Numbered from the stretch's first letter, positions 24,214 through 33,652 are shown. The stretch is 64,000 nt of DNA from Candidatus Tumulicola sp. (GCA_035601835.1 DATNNM010000008.1:1-64000), one strand, 5' to 3'. Translations and numbers: made by a program. The notes: generated by a model not told the origin, from the sequence alone.

Positions 24214-25640
24214 CGTTGGAAGCGGTGATCGGGCTCGAAGTGCACGTGGAGCTGGCGACCGAGAGCAAGATGTTTTGCGGCTGCCGCAACGAGTTCGGCG
24301 CGCCGCCGAACAGCAACGTGTGCCCGGTGTGTCTGGGCATGCCCGGTTCGCTGCCGGTCATCAACCGGCGCGCGGTCGAGTTCCTGTGCAAGACCGGTCT
24401 CGCGCTCGAGTGCGCGGTGGCGCCGCATTCGAAGTTCGATCGCAAGAACTATTTCTATCCGGATATGCCTAAGAACTATCAGATATCCCAATACGACATG
24501 CCGCTGACCACCGGCGGCGCGGTGCGGCTTCCTTCCGGCAAACGCGTCCGGCTCAACCGCATCCATCTCGAGGAAGACACGGGCAAGAACACGCACGCCG
24601 GCGGAAACATCGCGCGCTCGGCGTATACGCTCGTGGATTTCAACCGTGCCGGCGTGCCGCTGATGGAGATCGTCACGGAACCTGACATCGATTCGCCGGA
24701 AGAGGCGCAAGCATACCTCGCTGAGCTCAAGGCGGTGCTGTCGTACATCGGCGTTTCGGACGTGAAGATGCATGAGGGCTCGCTGCGCTGCGACGCCAAC
24801 GTCTCGGTGCGCGAGGCGGGCACGACCGAGCTCGGCACCAAGACCGAGATCAAGAACCTCAACTCGTTCAAGATGGTGGGGCAAGCGCTCGCCTACGAGA
24901 TCGAACGCATGCAGAAGTGCCTTGGCGCGGGCGAACGCATCGTTCAGGAAACGCGGGGCTGGGACGAAGCCAGCGGCGCGACGCACTCGATGCGTTCCAA
25001 AGAGTACGCGCACGATTATCGCTATTTCCCCGACCCCGATCTCGTGCCGTTGACGATCGAGGCCGCGGCCATCGAACGCTGGCGCGGCGACCTTCCGGAG
25101 CTGCCCGCTGCCAAACGCGAGCGTTACGTTCGCGCCTTCGGCCTGACGCCGTATGACGCCGGCGTGCTGACCGAGGACCGCTTCACGGCTGGATTTTTCG
25201 AAGCGGTGGCCGCCGCGAGCGGCGACCCGAAGCAGGCCGCCAACTGGATGATGGGTGATGTGCGCCGCTGCTTGCAAAAGCACGACCTCACGCTGGAACG
25301 GACGCCGATGAAGCCCGAGCAGCTAGCCAGCCTGATCGGCATGCTGAAGAGCGGCGCGATCTCCGGCAAAGCGGCCAAAGAAGTATGCGACGTCATGGTC
25401 GCGGACGGGCGCGCTCCCGAAGACGTGGTCAAAGAGCGCGGCCTCGCGCAGACGTCCGACTCATCGGCCATCGCGGGCTTTGTGGATGCGGCGATCGCCG
25501 CGAACGCCGACTCGGTGGCGTCCTACAAAGCCGGCAAGGAGAAGGCTTTCGAGTTTCTCGTCGGCCAGGTGATGAAGCAAAGCCGCGGCAAGGCCAACGT
25601 GGACATGGTGCGCTCGCTGCTCAAGCAACGGCTCGGCTAG
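24210..25640 (+). CDS. gatB: Asp-tRNA(Asn)/Glu-tRNA(Gln) amidotransferase subunit B
   Basis: 476 residues from ATG 24210. GLEVHVELATESKMFCGC and SNVCPVCLGMPGSLPVIN give the zinc Cys residues. IHLEEDTGKNTH and DFNRAGVPLMEIVTEPD follow, and the helical YqeY-like tail at the C-terminus (about 330-476) binds tRNA. GatB activates the misacylated tRNA with ATP. mutS2 begins two bases after its stop. Confidence 0.96.
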   Translation: MTLEAVIGLEVHVELATESKMFCGCRNEFGAPPNSNVCPVCLGMPGSLPVINRRAVEFLCKTGLALECAVAPHSKFDRKNYFYPDMPKNYQISQYDMPLTTGGAVRLPSGKRVRLNRIHLEEDTGKNTHAGGNIARSAYTLVDFNRAGVPLMEIVTEPDIDSPEEAQAYLAELKAVLSYIGVSDVKMHEGSLRCDANVSVREAGTTELGTKTEIKNLNSFKMVGQALAYEIERMQKCLGAGERIVQETRGWDEASGATHSMRSKEYAHDYRYFPDPDLVPLTIEAAAIERWRGDLPELPAAKRERYVRAFGLTPYDAGVLTEDRFTAGFFEAVAAASGDPKQAANWMMGDVRRCLQKHDLTLERTPMKPEQLASLIGMLKSGAISGKAAKEVCDVMVADGRAPEDVVKERGLAQTSDSSAIAGFVDAAIAANADSVASYKAGKEKAFEFLVGQVMKQSRGKANVDMVRSLLKQRLG

Positions 25641-25642
25641 AC

Positions 25643-27994
25643 ATGTCGTCGGCGCTGTCGCCGGAAACTCTGGCGGCGCTCGAATTTCCGGAGGTCATCG
25701 ACCAAATCGCCGGCCAGGCGACCTGTGCTCCCGGGGAAGCGGCCGTGCGCGACCTGAGTCCGCTGCCGGACATCGCAAACGCCCAGACCGAACAGCTCCT
25801 TGTCGAAGATGCGGCGGCCTTCGTTCAGGCCGGCGGCAGCATCGCTTTCGGCGGCAGCGTTGACGTCGTGCCCATGCTCGAACGCGCCGCGCTCGGTGCT
25901 TCGTTGTCGGGCACCGATCTGCGAAGCATCGCGGATGCTGAACGCGCGCTCGCCGCGTGCGGACGCGCCAAAACGCACTCCGTGCTGCGCCCGAGCGGGC
26001 GCTTCAAGGAGCTGCTCGGCCGGCGCCTGGACACGTTCGCGCTCGTGGCTCGCATCGATCGAGCCGTGGAACCGGACGGGCGGATCGCGGATGGTGCATC
26101 CTCTGAGCTGAGCAAGATCCGTCGCCAGCAGCGCGCGCTGCAAGAAGAGGTTCGCGAACGCTGCCAAGCGCTGGTGCGCAAGCCCAGCGTCGCCAAACTG
26201 CTGTCGGAGGCGGTCGTTACCGTGCGCGAGGGCCGTTACGTGCTGCCGGTGCGCCGCGAGTACGTCGCCCAGTTCGAGGGCGTCGTGCATGACGAGTCGG
26301 CGTCCGGCGCCACCGCCTACATCGAGCCGATGGCGTGCGTCGACGCCAATAACCGGCTGCGCTCGCTCGAGTCCGCGGAGGAGCGCGAAATCGCGCGCAT
26401 CCTAGCGGAGCTCAGCGCCGCCGTGGGCGATGACTCGGACGCATTGCGCGCCAACGCCGCGCTGCTGGCACGCGTCGACTGCGTCGGGGCCCGCGCCCGC
26501 TGGGGGCTGGCGCGCGCGGCGAACCGGCCGGATCTCGGAGAGGATCGCGCGCTGCGCATCGTGGCCGGCCGCCACCCGCTGCTGCGCCGCGAAGTCCAGC
26601 CGCTCGACGTCGATCTCGGGGAACGTTTCGACGCGCTCATCATCTCCGGTCCGAACATGGGCGGCAAGAGCGTCGCGCTCAAGACCATCGGCTTGTTCTG
26701 CGTCTTGGCATATGCCGGAATTCCGCTGCCCGCTGCTCCCGGAACGCGCTTCGGCAGATTCGAGCACGTCGCGTGCGTATTGGGTGACGAGCAATCGATC
26801 GCCGATGATCTTTCGTCGTTTTCGGCGCATCTGCAAGCGCTGCGAGGAGCGCTCGCCGTTGCCGGGCCGCGTTCGCTCGTGCTGGTCGATGAGATCGGCT
26901 CCGGCACCGAGCCGTCAGCCGGCGCCGCGCTGGCGCAGGCCTTTGTCGAGGCGCTGCTCGCGCGCGGAGCGCGCGCGGTCGTCACGACGCATTTCACGCA
27001 ACTCAAGGTGTTCGCGGCGGCGGCCGAGCGGGTGACCAACGCCTCGATGCTCTTCGATCCGGAGACGAACGCGCCGACCTACGTGTTGGCCGTCGGCGTT
27101 CCTGGCCAGTCGCTGGCGTTTCCGCTTGCAAAGGCGCTGAAACTTGACCCGGCGCTTATCGCCCGCGCTGAAGAATTGTTGGGCGTCGAAGCGCGCGGCC
27201 TGGAACGGGCGTTTGAGGAGCTCGCCGCCGAACGCGATGCGATGCGCCGCAAGCAGACGGAACTCGAAGCGGAGCGCGGCCGCAGTCAGGAGCTCGAAGC
27301 GGAACTCGCGCGGCAGGTCGAAGCGGCTGCGAAGGAACGAAAGCAGTTCGAACTGCGTGCCGCCGGCGTGCTTCACGACGCCGTGCGTCAAGTGCGCGCC
27401 GAGCTGGTCGAAAGCGCGCTTCGCAGCGCCGAGGTGACGCGGCGGGAAAAAGCGCCGAGCGAAGCCGGTGCCGGCAAGGCGCTCGAGAAGACCTTGGAAG
27501 GCATGCGAAAGTCGCTCGGGCTCGAGCCCTCAGCGCCCGGAGAGAGCGGCGGCCCAGATTTCAAAGCGGGCGATACCGTCTTCGTGCGCAGCTTCGACGC
27601 ATCCGGGGTGATACGGGAGCTCTACGAGCGCGATGCCCTCGTCGCGATGGGCGGAGTGAAGGTCGTCGTCTCACGTTCGGAGTTGAGCGCGCAAGCCGGC
27701 AAGCCGGTGACGCCGGCTCGCCATGCGACGATGGAGCCTGTCTTAACGGATGCGCCGAGCAGTATCGACGTCCGGGGCATGCGTGTCGACGAGGCCATGC
27801 CGCTGGTGGACAAAGCGCTTGACAGCGCGAGCCTCGCCGGGGCGGCGGAACTTCGCATCATCCACGGCAAGGGAACGGGTCAGTTAGGGCGCGGCATCCG
27901 TGAATTCTTGCGCGACCATCCGCAAGTGGCGACGACCGTGCAGGCCGGGGACCGCGAGGGCGGCTCCGGCGTCACGATCGTCTCACTTAAATGA
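25643..27994 (+). CDS. mutS2: Endonuclease MutS2
   Basis: 783 residues from ATG 25643. It has the MutS core and ATPase with Walker A GPNMGGKS (336-343) and Walker B VLVDEIGSGTEP, plus a coiled-coil region (about 520-610). The C-terminal Smr endonuclease domain (SSIDVRGMRVDEAMPLVDKAL, IIHGKGTGQLGRGI) spans about 705-783. MutS2 acts on recombination intermediates or collided ribosomes, not mismatches. The MutS mismatch-recognition domain is absent, as expected. Confidence 0.94.
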   Translation: MSSALSPETLAALEFPEVIDQIAGQATCAPGEAAVRDLSPLPDIANAQTEQLLVEDAAAFVQAGGSIAFGGSVDVVPMLERAALGASLSGTDLRSIADAERALAACGRAKTHSVLRPSGRFKELLGRRLDTFALVARIDRAVEPDGRIADGASSELSKIRRQQRALQEEVRERCQALVRKPSVAKLLSEAVVTVREGRYVLPVRREYVAQFEGVVHDESASGATAYIEPMACVDANNRLRSLESAEEREIARILAELSAAVGDDSDALRANAALLARVDCVGARARWGLARAANRPDLGEDRALRIVAGRHPLLRREVQPLDVDLGERFDALIISGPNMGGKSVALKTIGLFCVLAYAGIPLPAAPGTRFGRFEHVACVLGDEQSIADDLSSFSAHLQALRGALAVAGPRSLVLVDEIGSGTEPSAGAALAQAFVEALLARGARAVVTTHFTQLKVFAAAAERVTNASMLFDPETNAPTYVLAVGVPGQSLAFPLAKALKLDPALIARAEELLGVEARGLERAFEELAAERDAMRRKQTELEAERGRSQELEAELARQVEAAAKERKQFELRAAGVLHDAVRQVRAELVESALRSAEVTRREKAPSEAGAGKALEKTLEGMRKSLGLEPSAPGESGGPDFKAGDTVFVRSFDASGVIRELYERDALVAMGGVKVVVSRSELSAQAGKPVTPARHATMEPVLTDAPSSIDVRGMRVDEAMPLVDKALDSASLAGAAELRIIHGKGTGQLGRGIREFLRDHPQVATTVQAGDREGGSGVTIVSLK

Positions 27995-28000
27995 TCCGAA

Positions 28001-28026
28001 ATGTAGTGCCGGGGCTCTAGCCCCGG
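28001..28026 (+). repeat. TGTAG hairpin repeat, copy 5 (TCTA loop)
   Basis: Consensus stem with loop TCTA instead of TTTA. Located in the convergent gap between mutS2 and the small membrane-protein gene on the minus strand. Confidence 0.9.
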
Positions 28027-28033
28027 AATGGAC

Positions 28034-28237
28034 CTACGTGTATTTCGGCGCCGGCGTGGCTTGAGCCGGCTGCGGCTGCGTGATGGTGTTCGTCGTGTTG
28101 GTGGTGTTGTTTGGCGGGGTCTGGGTCGCCCACGGTTTCCATACGAAGAGCACTACGAGCGCCGCGACGACGATCACCGCGACGATGCCGAAAATCGCAA
28201 CCGAATTGCTGCCGCTTTCTCTGACGGGTTGTTGCAT
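28034..28237 (-). CDS. Small single-pass membrane protein with Asn/Thr/Pro-rich tail
   Basis: 67 residues. The ribosome site AGGAGGAG lies seven bases before the ATG, which supports a real gene. One transmembrane helix (about 13-33, VAIFGIVAVIVVAALVVLFVW) is followed by a low-complexity tail of TPPNNTTNTTNT type that probably projects outside the membrane. No family recognised. Divergent from tyrS. Confidence 0.65.
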   Translation of the reverse strand: MQQPVRESGSNSVAIFGIVAVIVVAALVVLFVWKPWATQTPPNNTTNTTNTITQPQPAQATPAPKYT

Positions 28238-28331
28238 AGTTGTCTCCTCCTGTGAAAGTGATACCCACGCCCGCTCGTGCTCTAAACGCAGTCGCCAAGG
28301 GGAACGGGTCAGGGGACCTTAACAACGGCTC

Positions 28332-29522
28332 ATGACCGAACAGGCGCTCACCCGCACCGTGGACGCGCTATGCGCCCGCACGGTTGACGTCGTTTCACGC
28401 GAGGAACTTGCACGGCGCTTGCGCTTGGGCCGGCCGTTGCGCGTCAAGTTCGGCATCGATCCATCCGGCCCGCAGCTTCATCTCGGTCACGCAGTGGCGC
28501 TGCGCAAGTTGCGAGAGTTTCAGGACTTCGGGCATCAGGCGGTGCTGCTGGTCGGTGACTTCACTGCGCAGATCGGCGATCCGACGGGCCGTGTCGACGG
28601 GCGCAAGCCGCGCAGCGCCGCCGAGATCAAGCGCGATATGGAGACTTATGTCGACCAGGCGGCGTTGATCCTCGACATCGACAAAGCCGAAATCGTGTAC
28701 AACAGCACCTGGTTGTCGAAGTTGACCTTTGCCGACGTCGTCGGACTTGCCGGCAAGACCACGGTTGCGCGCATGCTCGAGCGCGACGATTTCACCAAGC
28801 GCTACGAATCAGGCGACGCGATCGGTCTGCACGAGTTTCTGTATCCGTTGGGCGTGGCGTACGATTCGGTCGCGACGCGCGCCGATGTGGAACTGGGCGG
28901 CAGCGAGCAGTTGTTCAACCTGCTCATGGGCCGCAAACTGCAAGAAGATGCCGGCCAGGCGCCGCAGATCTGCATGACGTTGCCCATCATCGAGGGCACC
29001 GACGGCGTGGTCCGCATGGGCAAGAGCTTGAACAATTTCATCGCCTTGCGCGAGGCGCCCGGGCAGATGTTCGGGCAAGTGATGTCCATTCCCGACGCGT
29101 TGCTGCTGCGCTACTGGCAACTGGCGGCGTATGCGAGCGATGACGAGATCGCGCGCCAAATGGCGTTACCGCCCCGGGAATCGAAGATGAACCTCGCCGA
29201 AGCCATCGTTGAGCTCTATCACGGCGCCAAAATGTCCGGCGCCGCACGCGAGCATTTCGAGCGCACCGTCGTGCGAAAAGAGATTCCCGAGGATGTTCCG
29301 GAGTACGAACTTGCTTCGAGTTCCGGCAAAGCCTCGCTTGCGAAGCTGCTCGTGCTGACGGGACTCGCTGGGTCAAGTCGGGACGCGCAGCGCCTGATCG
29401 AGCAAGGCGCGATCAAGATCGACAGCGAGCGCGCGACCGACACGCGGCACACCGAAAAGTCATGGGACGGAAAAGTGCTGCAGCGCGGCAACCACCAGTT
29501 CATCCGCATAAAGCTTTTGTAG
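28332..29522 (+). CDS. tyrS: Tyrosyl-tRNA synthetase
   Basis: 396 residues. Class I synthetase with HLGH (50-53) as HIGH motif and RMGKS (228-232) as KMSKS motif. KFGIDPSGPQLHLGH and GDFTAQIGDPTGR are typical of the longer (TyrZ-like) clade. A C-terminal S4 RNA-binding domain spans about 335-396 (LVLTGLAGSSRDAQRLIEQGAIKI). The upstream gap (94 bases) is too short for a T-box. Its TAG stop is inside the next hairpin repeat. Confidence 0.96.
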   Translation: MTEQALTRTVDALCARTVDVVSREELARRLRLGRPLRVKFGIDPSGPQLHLGHAVALRKLREFQDFGHQAVLLVGDFTAQIGDPTGRVDGRKPRSAAEIKRDMETYVDQAALILDIDKAEIVYNSTWLSKLTFADVVGLAGKTTVARMLERDDFTKRYESGDAIGLHEFLYPLGVAYDSVATRADVELGGSEQLFNLLMGRKLQEDAGQAPQICMTLPIIEGTDGVVRMGKSLNNFIALREAPGQMFGQVMSIPDALLLRYWQLAAYASDDEIARQMALPPRESKMNLAEAIVELYHGAKMSGAAREHFERTVVRKEIPEDVPEYELASSSGKASLAKLLVLTGLAGSSRDAQRLIEQGAIKIDSERATDTRHTEKSWDGKVLQRGNHQFIRIKLL

Positions 29523-29543
29523 TGCCGGGGCTTTAGCCCCGGA
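29517..29543 (+). repeat. TGTAG/TTTA-loop hairpin repeat, copy 6 (supplies tyrS stop)
   Basis: Consensus copy beginning TTGTAG. TAG 29520-29522 is the tyrS stop codon. Lies between convergent tyrS and hslO. Confidence 0.9.
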
Positions 29544-29553
29544 AAACTCGGGG

Positions 29554-30441
29554 CTACATCGCCTCATCCCCCGCCGACTCCAAGATCTCTTGGATATCCT
29601 CCGGGGAGAAGCAGTAGTGCTGCCCACAGAAATCGCAGCGCACGTCGGTGTCTTCGCGCGCCCGCGCCATGGCCGAGAGTTCGGCGCGCCCGAGTCCGAC
29701 GACGACCTTCGCGACGCGCTCGCGGCTGCATCGGCACGCGAATTCGAGCGGCTGGAGGTGCGTGACTCGCGGGTTCAAGGCGCCCGCGAGCTCGTTCACG
29801 AGTTGTTCGGGCGTGAGTCCGCGGCGCACCAAGCCGCTCACATGCGGCAAGCTCCTTGCTGCCTTCTCCAACGCCCCGGTGACGTCGAGATCGGCGCCGG
29901 GCAAAAGCTGGGCCAAGATGCCGCCGGCGGCGAGCACGCCCTGGGGGTTTGCAAGTACGCCCACCGCGACGACGCTCGGGATCTGCTCTGAATGGGCGAA
30001 AAAGTACGCGAGATCGTCTCCGATCTCGCCGGTCTGCAACGGCACTGAGCTCGTATACGGTTGGCCGGTCTCGTAGATTCTGGTCACGTTGAGAAAACCG
30101 CGACCGACGACGGCGCCGACGTCGAATTTGCCGGCGGCGCTCAACGGCACGTCGGCGCCGGGTCTGCCGGGATAACCGCGCACGCGGCCGCCGGGTCGCA
30201 CTTCCGCGACCAGACCGCGGACGGGGCCGTCCGCAACGACTTGCAGCGTGATGCGCTCGTGACCGCTCGACGACGAGCCGATGAGCGCGGCGCCGGTCAG
30301 CAGTCTGCCGAGCGCAGCGGTGACGGTCGGCGAGCAGCCGTGGCGCGCCTGCGCTTCGCTGACGAGCGCTGTGGTCCGCGCCGCGACCACGCGCACGGTG
30401 TCGCCTGCCGCGAGCGCTGAAGCCGCATAATCGGAATTCAT
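29554..30441 (-). CDS. hslO: Redox-regulated chaperone Hsp33
   Basis: 295 residues from ATG 30441 (17 additional in-frame codons upstream are not conserved). N-terminal domain: ALGRLLTGAALIG and ITLQVVADGPVRGLVAEV. The C-terminal redox switch has CRCS and CDFCGQHYCF, i.e. the CxC and CxxC zinc Cys that form disulphides on oxidation. A cytosolic holdase active under oxidative stress. Monocistronic, divergent from aroQ. Confidence 0.94.
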   Translation of the reverse strand: MNSDYAASALAAGDTVRVVAARTTALVSEAQARHGCSPTVTAALGRLLTGAALIGSSSSGHERITLQVVADGPVRGLVAEVRPGGRVRGYPGRPGADVPLSAAGKFDVGAVVGRGFLNVTRIYETGQPYTSSVPLQTGEIGDDLAYFFAHSEQIPSVVAVGVLANPQGVLAAGGILAQLLPGADLDVTGALEKAARSLPHVSGLVRRGLTPEQLVNELAGALNPRVTHLQPLEFACRCSRERVAKVVVGLGRAELSAMARAREDTDVRCDFCGQHYCFSPEDIQEILESAGDEAM

Positions 30442-30517
30442 CACTCGTGCTTCACAGTGCGGGTCGCGCCGCTCCTGCATCGAGGGATGCACCGGCGCAC
30501 GGCAGAACCACGCGCGG

Positions 30518-30979
30518 ATGAAAAAACGCGCTGTGCGGTCTGCCGTGGTGCTTCACGGTCCCAATCTCAATGCGTTGGGAAAGCGCGAGCCTGACGTGTA
30601 CGGCTCGATGACGCTGCGCCAGGTGGACGATGCGATCCGCGCGCTTGCCAAGCAGCTCAAGATCAGCGTGAGCATCGCGCAGCATTCTGGCGAAGGCGCT
30701 CTCATCGACGCCATTCACGCGGCGGGCGCGCGGGGAAGCGCGATCGTGATCAATCCCGGTGCGTTCGCGCACTACTCGTACGCATTGCGAGACGCGCTGG
30801 CGTCCGTCGACGTTCCCAAGGTCGAAGTGCACCTCTCGAATGTTCACGCGCGCGAGCCGTTTCGCCGTCGTTCGGTCATCGCACCGGTGGTGAATGGCAC
30901 CGTCGGCGGTTTCGGCGTGGATTCCTACCTCTTGGCATTGCGAGGAGTAGCCGCAATGCTTGATGACACAAGGGCTTGA
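30518..30979 (+). CDS. aroQ: 3-dehydroquinate dehydratase, type II
   Basis: 153 residues. Third step of the shikimate pathway. Signatures: LHGPNLNALGKREPDVYG (with the catalytic Tyr), QHSGEGALIDAIHAA, INPGAFAHYSYALRDAL (catalytic His) and EVHLSNVHAREPFRRRSV. Standard length. Stands apart from other aro genes; hup follows 127 bases downstream. Confidence 0.95.
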   Translation: MKKRAVRSAVVLHGPNLNALGKREPDVYGSMTLRQVDDAIRALAKQLKISVSIAQHSGEGALIDAIHAAGARGSAIVINPGAFAHYSYALRDALASVDVPKVEVHLSNVHAREPFRRRSVIAPVVNGTVGGFGVDSYLLALRGVAAMLDDTRA

Positions 30980-31106
30980 CGCGCTTTCGGGCAGGAATCA
31001 CCCGCCAGCGAGGGAAGAGGCCTGCTTCGAGCACGACGTCGACGCGAGCGCCAAAGCATGCTTCGCGTGGCACGAATTTGTTCGTCCGCCGAATTGGAGG
31101 TTCCCG

Positions 31107-31394
31107 ATGACCAAAGCCGAGCTGATCGAGGAAGTTGCAGCCGAGACCAAACTCACCAAACGCGATGTGACCATGGTCGTAGATACGTTGTTGGAAAGCA
31201 TCAAATCGGCTCTTCAGAAGGGCGATAAGGTCCAGCTCATTCCTTTCGGCAGTTTCGAGACGCGCAAGCGCAAAGCGCGCGAGGGCCGCAACCCGAAAAC
31301 GGGCGAGAAGCTGACCATCTCGGCGCGCACCGTGCCGGCATTCCATCCGGGTAAGGACCTGCGCGAGAGCGTCAACAAGGGCAAGAAGAAGTAG
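31107..31394 (+). CDS. hup: DNA-binding protein HU
   Basis: 95 residues from ATG 31107, with GGAGG six bases upstream. MTKAELIEEVAAETKLTKRD and the arm GREGRNPKTGEKL-type sequence (REGRNPKTGEKLTISARTVPAFHPGK) identify HU, a nucleoid protein that bends DNA non-specifically. The Lys-rich tail NKGKKK is slightly longer than in E. coli HU. Confidence 0.95.
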   Translation: MTKAELIEEVAAETKLTKRDVTMVVDTLLESIKSALQKGDKVQLIPFGSFETRKRKAREGRNPKTGEKLTISARTVPAFHPGKDLRESVNKGKKK

Positions 31395-31489
31395 TTCAAC
31401 CACCCCTTCGCTTATTTAGGGCGTAAGGATTCGGGCAAGCGGCGCAGAAGTAGATAAGAGCACACGTAGGGGTTTGGAGTTCATGCAAC

Positions 31490-32182
31490 TTGGCCGCAAG
31501 GCAATCTCGAAGCGACGCGATCGCGCGTTGCCCGATCTTCTCCGGTCTCGGTAAGCGCCTACTCTCACATATCGCAGCTGCCGCGACTGAGCGTTACCTT
31601 GCGCCAAATCAGCAGCTCAGCGCGCAGGGCGAGCCATTCGCATACCTCGGCGTCGTCGCGCGGGGATCCGTGCTCGGGATCGTTTCGTCCAAAGACGGCC
31701 GCGACCAGATACTGTATGAGGCCGGGTTTGGCGAATCGTTTGGCGAGACGCTCGTGTTCGGAGGCGAAGCAAGCCTAGGACGCTCCGCCGCCGGCGCGCG
31801 TGGTGCGGTTGTGGTGCTGATCGCAAACGCGACCCTCGAGAAAGCCTGTGGAGCAAACCCCGTGCTCGGACTTCAGTTGGCTCGCGCAATCGCGCAACGC
31901 GCGCAGATCGTCGCAAACGGTTTAGCGAGTCTCGCATTCACATCGACCAAGGAGCGCGTCGCGCGCGCTATCCTAGCGCTGGTGCGAAGCGTGGAAGATG
32001 ACTGGATGGACGCCCCCGCCGAGCTGCGTGAACTCTCGCAGACTCAACTGGCCGAGCGGTCCGGAACCGTGCGCGTCGTGGTGGCGCGCGCCTTGCGCTC
32101 GTTGGAAGAGGCCAACGCGATCGAGCTCGAACGCGGGCGTATCAAGCGGCTCAACGCAGCCGCTCTGGCACGCCGGGTGTGA
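31490..32182 (+). CDS. Crp/Fnr-family transcriptional regulator (paralogue 1)
   Basis: 230 residues from TTG 31490 (the ATG at 31483 is out of frame). It has an N-terminal cyclic-nucleotide-binding-type beta barrel (SAQGEPFAYLGVVARGSVLGIV) with no clear cAMP phosphate-binding arginine motif. The C-terminal winged helix contains LSQTQLAERSGTVRVVVARALRSLEEANAI. It shares the opening SDAIARCPIFSGLGKRLL with the gene at 35102, so the two are paralogues. Ligand unknown. Confidence 0.85.
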   Translation: MAARQSRSDAIARCPIFSGLGKRLLSHIAAAATERYLAPNQQLSAQGEPFAYLGVVARGSVLGIVSSKDGRDQILYEAGFGESFGETLVFGGEASLGRSAAGARGAVVVLIANATLEKACGANPVLGLQLARAIAQRAQIVANGLASLAFTSTKERVARAILALVRSVEDDWMDAPAELRELSQTQLAERSGTVRVVVARALRSLEEANAIELERGRIKRLNAAALARRV

Positions 32183-32270
32183 CCAAAGTATCAGGTTAAG
32201 CCCTTCCTACGGTGCTACTATAGAGGCACCAAGCGGGGCCTTGCTGGGCTCCCAGGGTTCAGGCAGGCGT

Positions 32271-32298
32271 TTGGCGACCCCATAGACGTGGGTAGAAT
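32271..32298 (+). promoter_or_regulatory. Putative promoter of the barrel-protein gene
   Basis: TTGGCG (32271-32276), a 16-base spacer and TAGAAT (32293-32298), placed about 38 bases before the GTG start at 32336. Assigned by eye. Confidence 0.4.
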
Positions 32299-32335
32299 TC
32301 CTTCATACATTGGCGTCCGATCGAATTTGTGAACG

Positions 32336-33631
32336 GTGGCAATTGTGACTAGACTTGCGGGCCAACGGCCCAACACCCCCAGCGCGGCAACCGCGCCGCG
32401 CTTGGCAGCGGCCTCGGTTCTCGTTCTGCTTCTGTGCGGCTTCGCGTCCGTCGCGAATGCGGCTGCCGCCGACTTCGGTGCGCCGCCCTCCGGCGAGATA
32501 CCGATCCTCTATAACGACCACCACGTCTACGCCAAGCCCGACGAACTCAAGCAGAATCGCGTTCTCGCCGCTTTCGTGAAGAACGGCGTGATCATGGTTC
32601 CGCTGCGCAGCATGTTCGAGCAGATGGGCGCGACGGTTTCGTGGAACGCCGCGAGCAAGACCGCCACGGCGCAAAAACCGGGCGCGTCGGTGCAGGTCAC
32701 GGTCGGCAAGAACGAAGCCGTGATCAATGGAGAGACGCGACCGCTTGACGTTCCGCCTGAGATCTATCAGGGCGTGGTCGTCGTGCCGATACGCGTGATG
32801 TCTGAGTCCCTCGGCGCGTACGTGCAATGGATTCCCGGCCGGCGCATCGCCATCGTGCGGTACATCCCGCCGACTCCGATCCCGCTGCCTCCGCCGACGA
32901 TAGCGCCGACCCCGCCGCCGACCCCGACACCGACGCCGACCCCGACGCCGGCACCGCAGGGCTATACCGTCTTCGTCCAAGGCGCGTACGCTTGGTCCAA
33001 GGTTTACAACGAGTTCGCGGACCGCCAGTGCTGCCGATCGTGGGTGGGGAGCGCAGCGCTTGCGCCAGAAAACTCAGTATGGGCCCTTAAAGTCGACTAT
33101 CGCCAAGACACGTACGTCACGAGCGATAACATCGTCAACCCGCTCGGCAACCACTATACGAGTTTCTTCACCATCGACGGCGGCACCGCGGTCACGCCCG
33201 TTTTTCAGGCGCGCCAGAGCAACTGGGATGGGCGCTTGGAGTTCAAGGTAGCGTCGCCGCGGGTCTACATCGGAGCTGGTTACATCCAGAACTCCAACAA
33301 CTTCGGATATCCGCATTGGAGCGGCATCGGCGGCGGACTCGAGAAGCTGCCCGACCTAAAGTCGGGGATCGGTTGGTTCGGCTCCGCGTTCTACTATCCG
33401 AGCGCGAGCGGCAACTATACGGTCAACGACCCAGCCAGTTCGAATTTCGGCAAGACCTATCGAGAACAGTACCAGATCGTGAAGTACGATATCGGCCTCG
33501 ACCTCTCTTCGGCTCGTTTCCCATTGTATCTCTACGGTGGTTTCAGTGGCGATCGGTTTGTCGCGAAGCAGAACGCACCAATCGCCCAGACGCATAGCGG
33601 CCCTTACCTCGGCCTCGGCGTGAAGTTCTAG
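32336..33631 (+). CDS. Copper-amine-oxidase-N domain fused to outer-membrane-barrel-like domain
   Basis: 431 residues, GTG start. A signal peptide (about 1-43, ending SVANA) leads into a copper amine oxidase N-terminal-like domain (about 50-175; VMVPLRSMFEQMGATVSWN, VVVPIRVMSESLGAYVQW). This fold is often a cell-surface anchor. A Pro/Thr linker (176-208) and a beta-rich domain (about 210-431) with alternating strands follow. The protein ends YLGLGVKF, a C-terminal Phe typical of outer-membrane barrels. The chain suggests a diderm surface protein tied to the cell wall. Export and barrel are inferred. Confidence 0.72.
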   Translation: MAIVTRLAGQRPNTPSAATAPRLAAASVLVLLLCGFASVANAAAADFGAPPSGEIPILYNDHHVYAKPDELKQNRVLAAFVKNGVIMVPLRSMFEQMGATVSWNAASKTATAQKPGASVQVTVGKNEAVINGETRPLDVPPEIYQGVVVVPIRVMSESLGAYVQWIPGRRIAIVRYIPPTPIPLPPPTIAPTPPPTPTPTPTPTPAPQGYTVFVQGAYAWSKVYNEFADRQCCRSWVGSAALAPENSVWALKVDYRQDTYVTSDNIVNPLGNHYTSFFTIDGGTAVTPVFQARQSNWDGRLEFKVASPRVYIGAGYIQNSNNFGYPHWSGIGGGLEKLPDLKSGIGWFGSAFYYPSASGNYTVNDPASSNFGKTYREQYQIVKYDIGLDLSSARFPLYLYGGFSGDRFVAKQNAPIAQTHSGPYLGLGVKF

Positions 33632-33652
33632 GCGGTCGGGAGGACCGTGAAT

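Noticed and set aside
28238-28331. T-box riboswitch upstream of tyrS
   Set aside because: The gap is only 94 bases and shared with a divergent gene; no T-box sequence (TGGNACCGCG-like) or antiterminator is seen.
32183-32335. Possible riboswitch in the 153-base leader before the barrel gene
   Set aside because: Some short complementary stretches exist but no conserved core of a known class could be recognised; only a promoter is proposed.
32931-32955. Short tandem CCGACC/CCGACG repeat
   Set aside because: It simply encodes the Pro/Thr linker of the barrel protein; similar linkers occur in other secreted proteins here.
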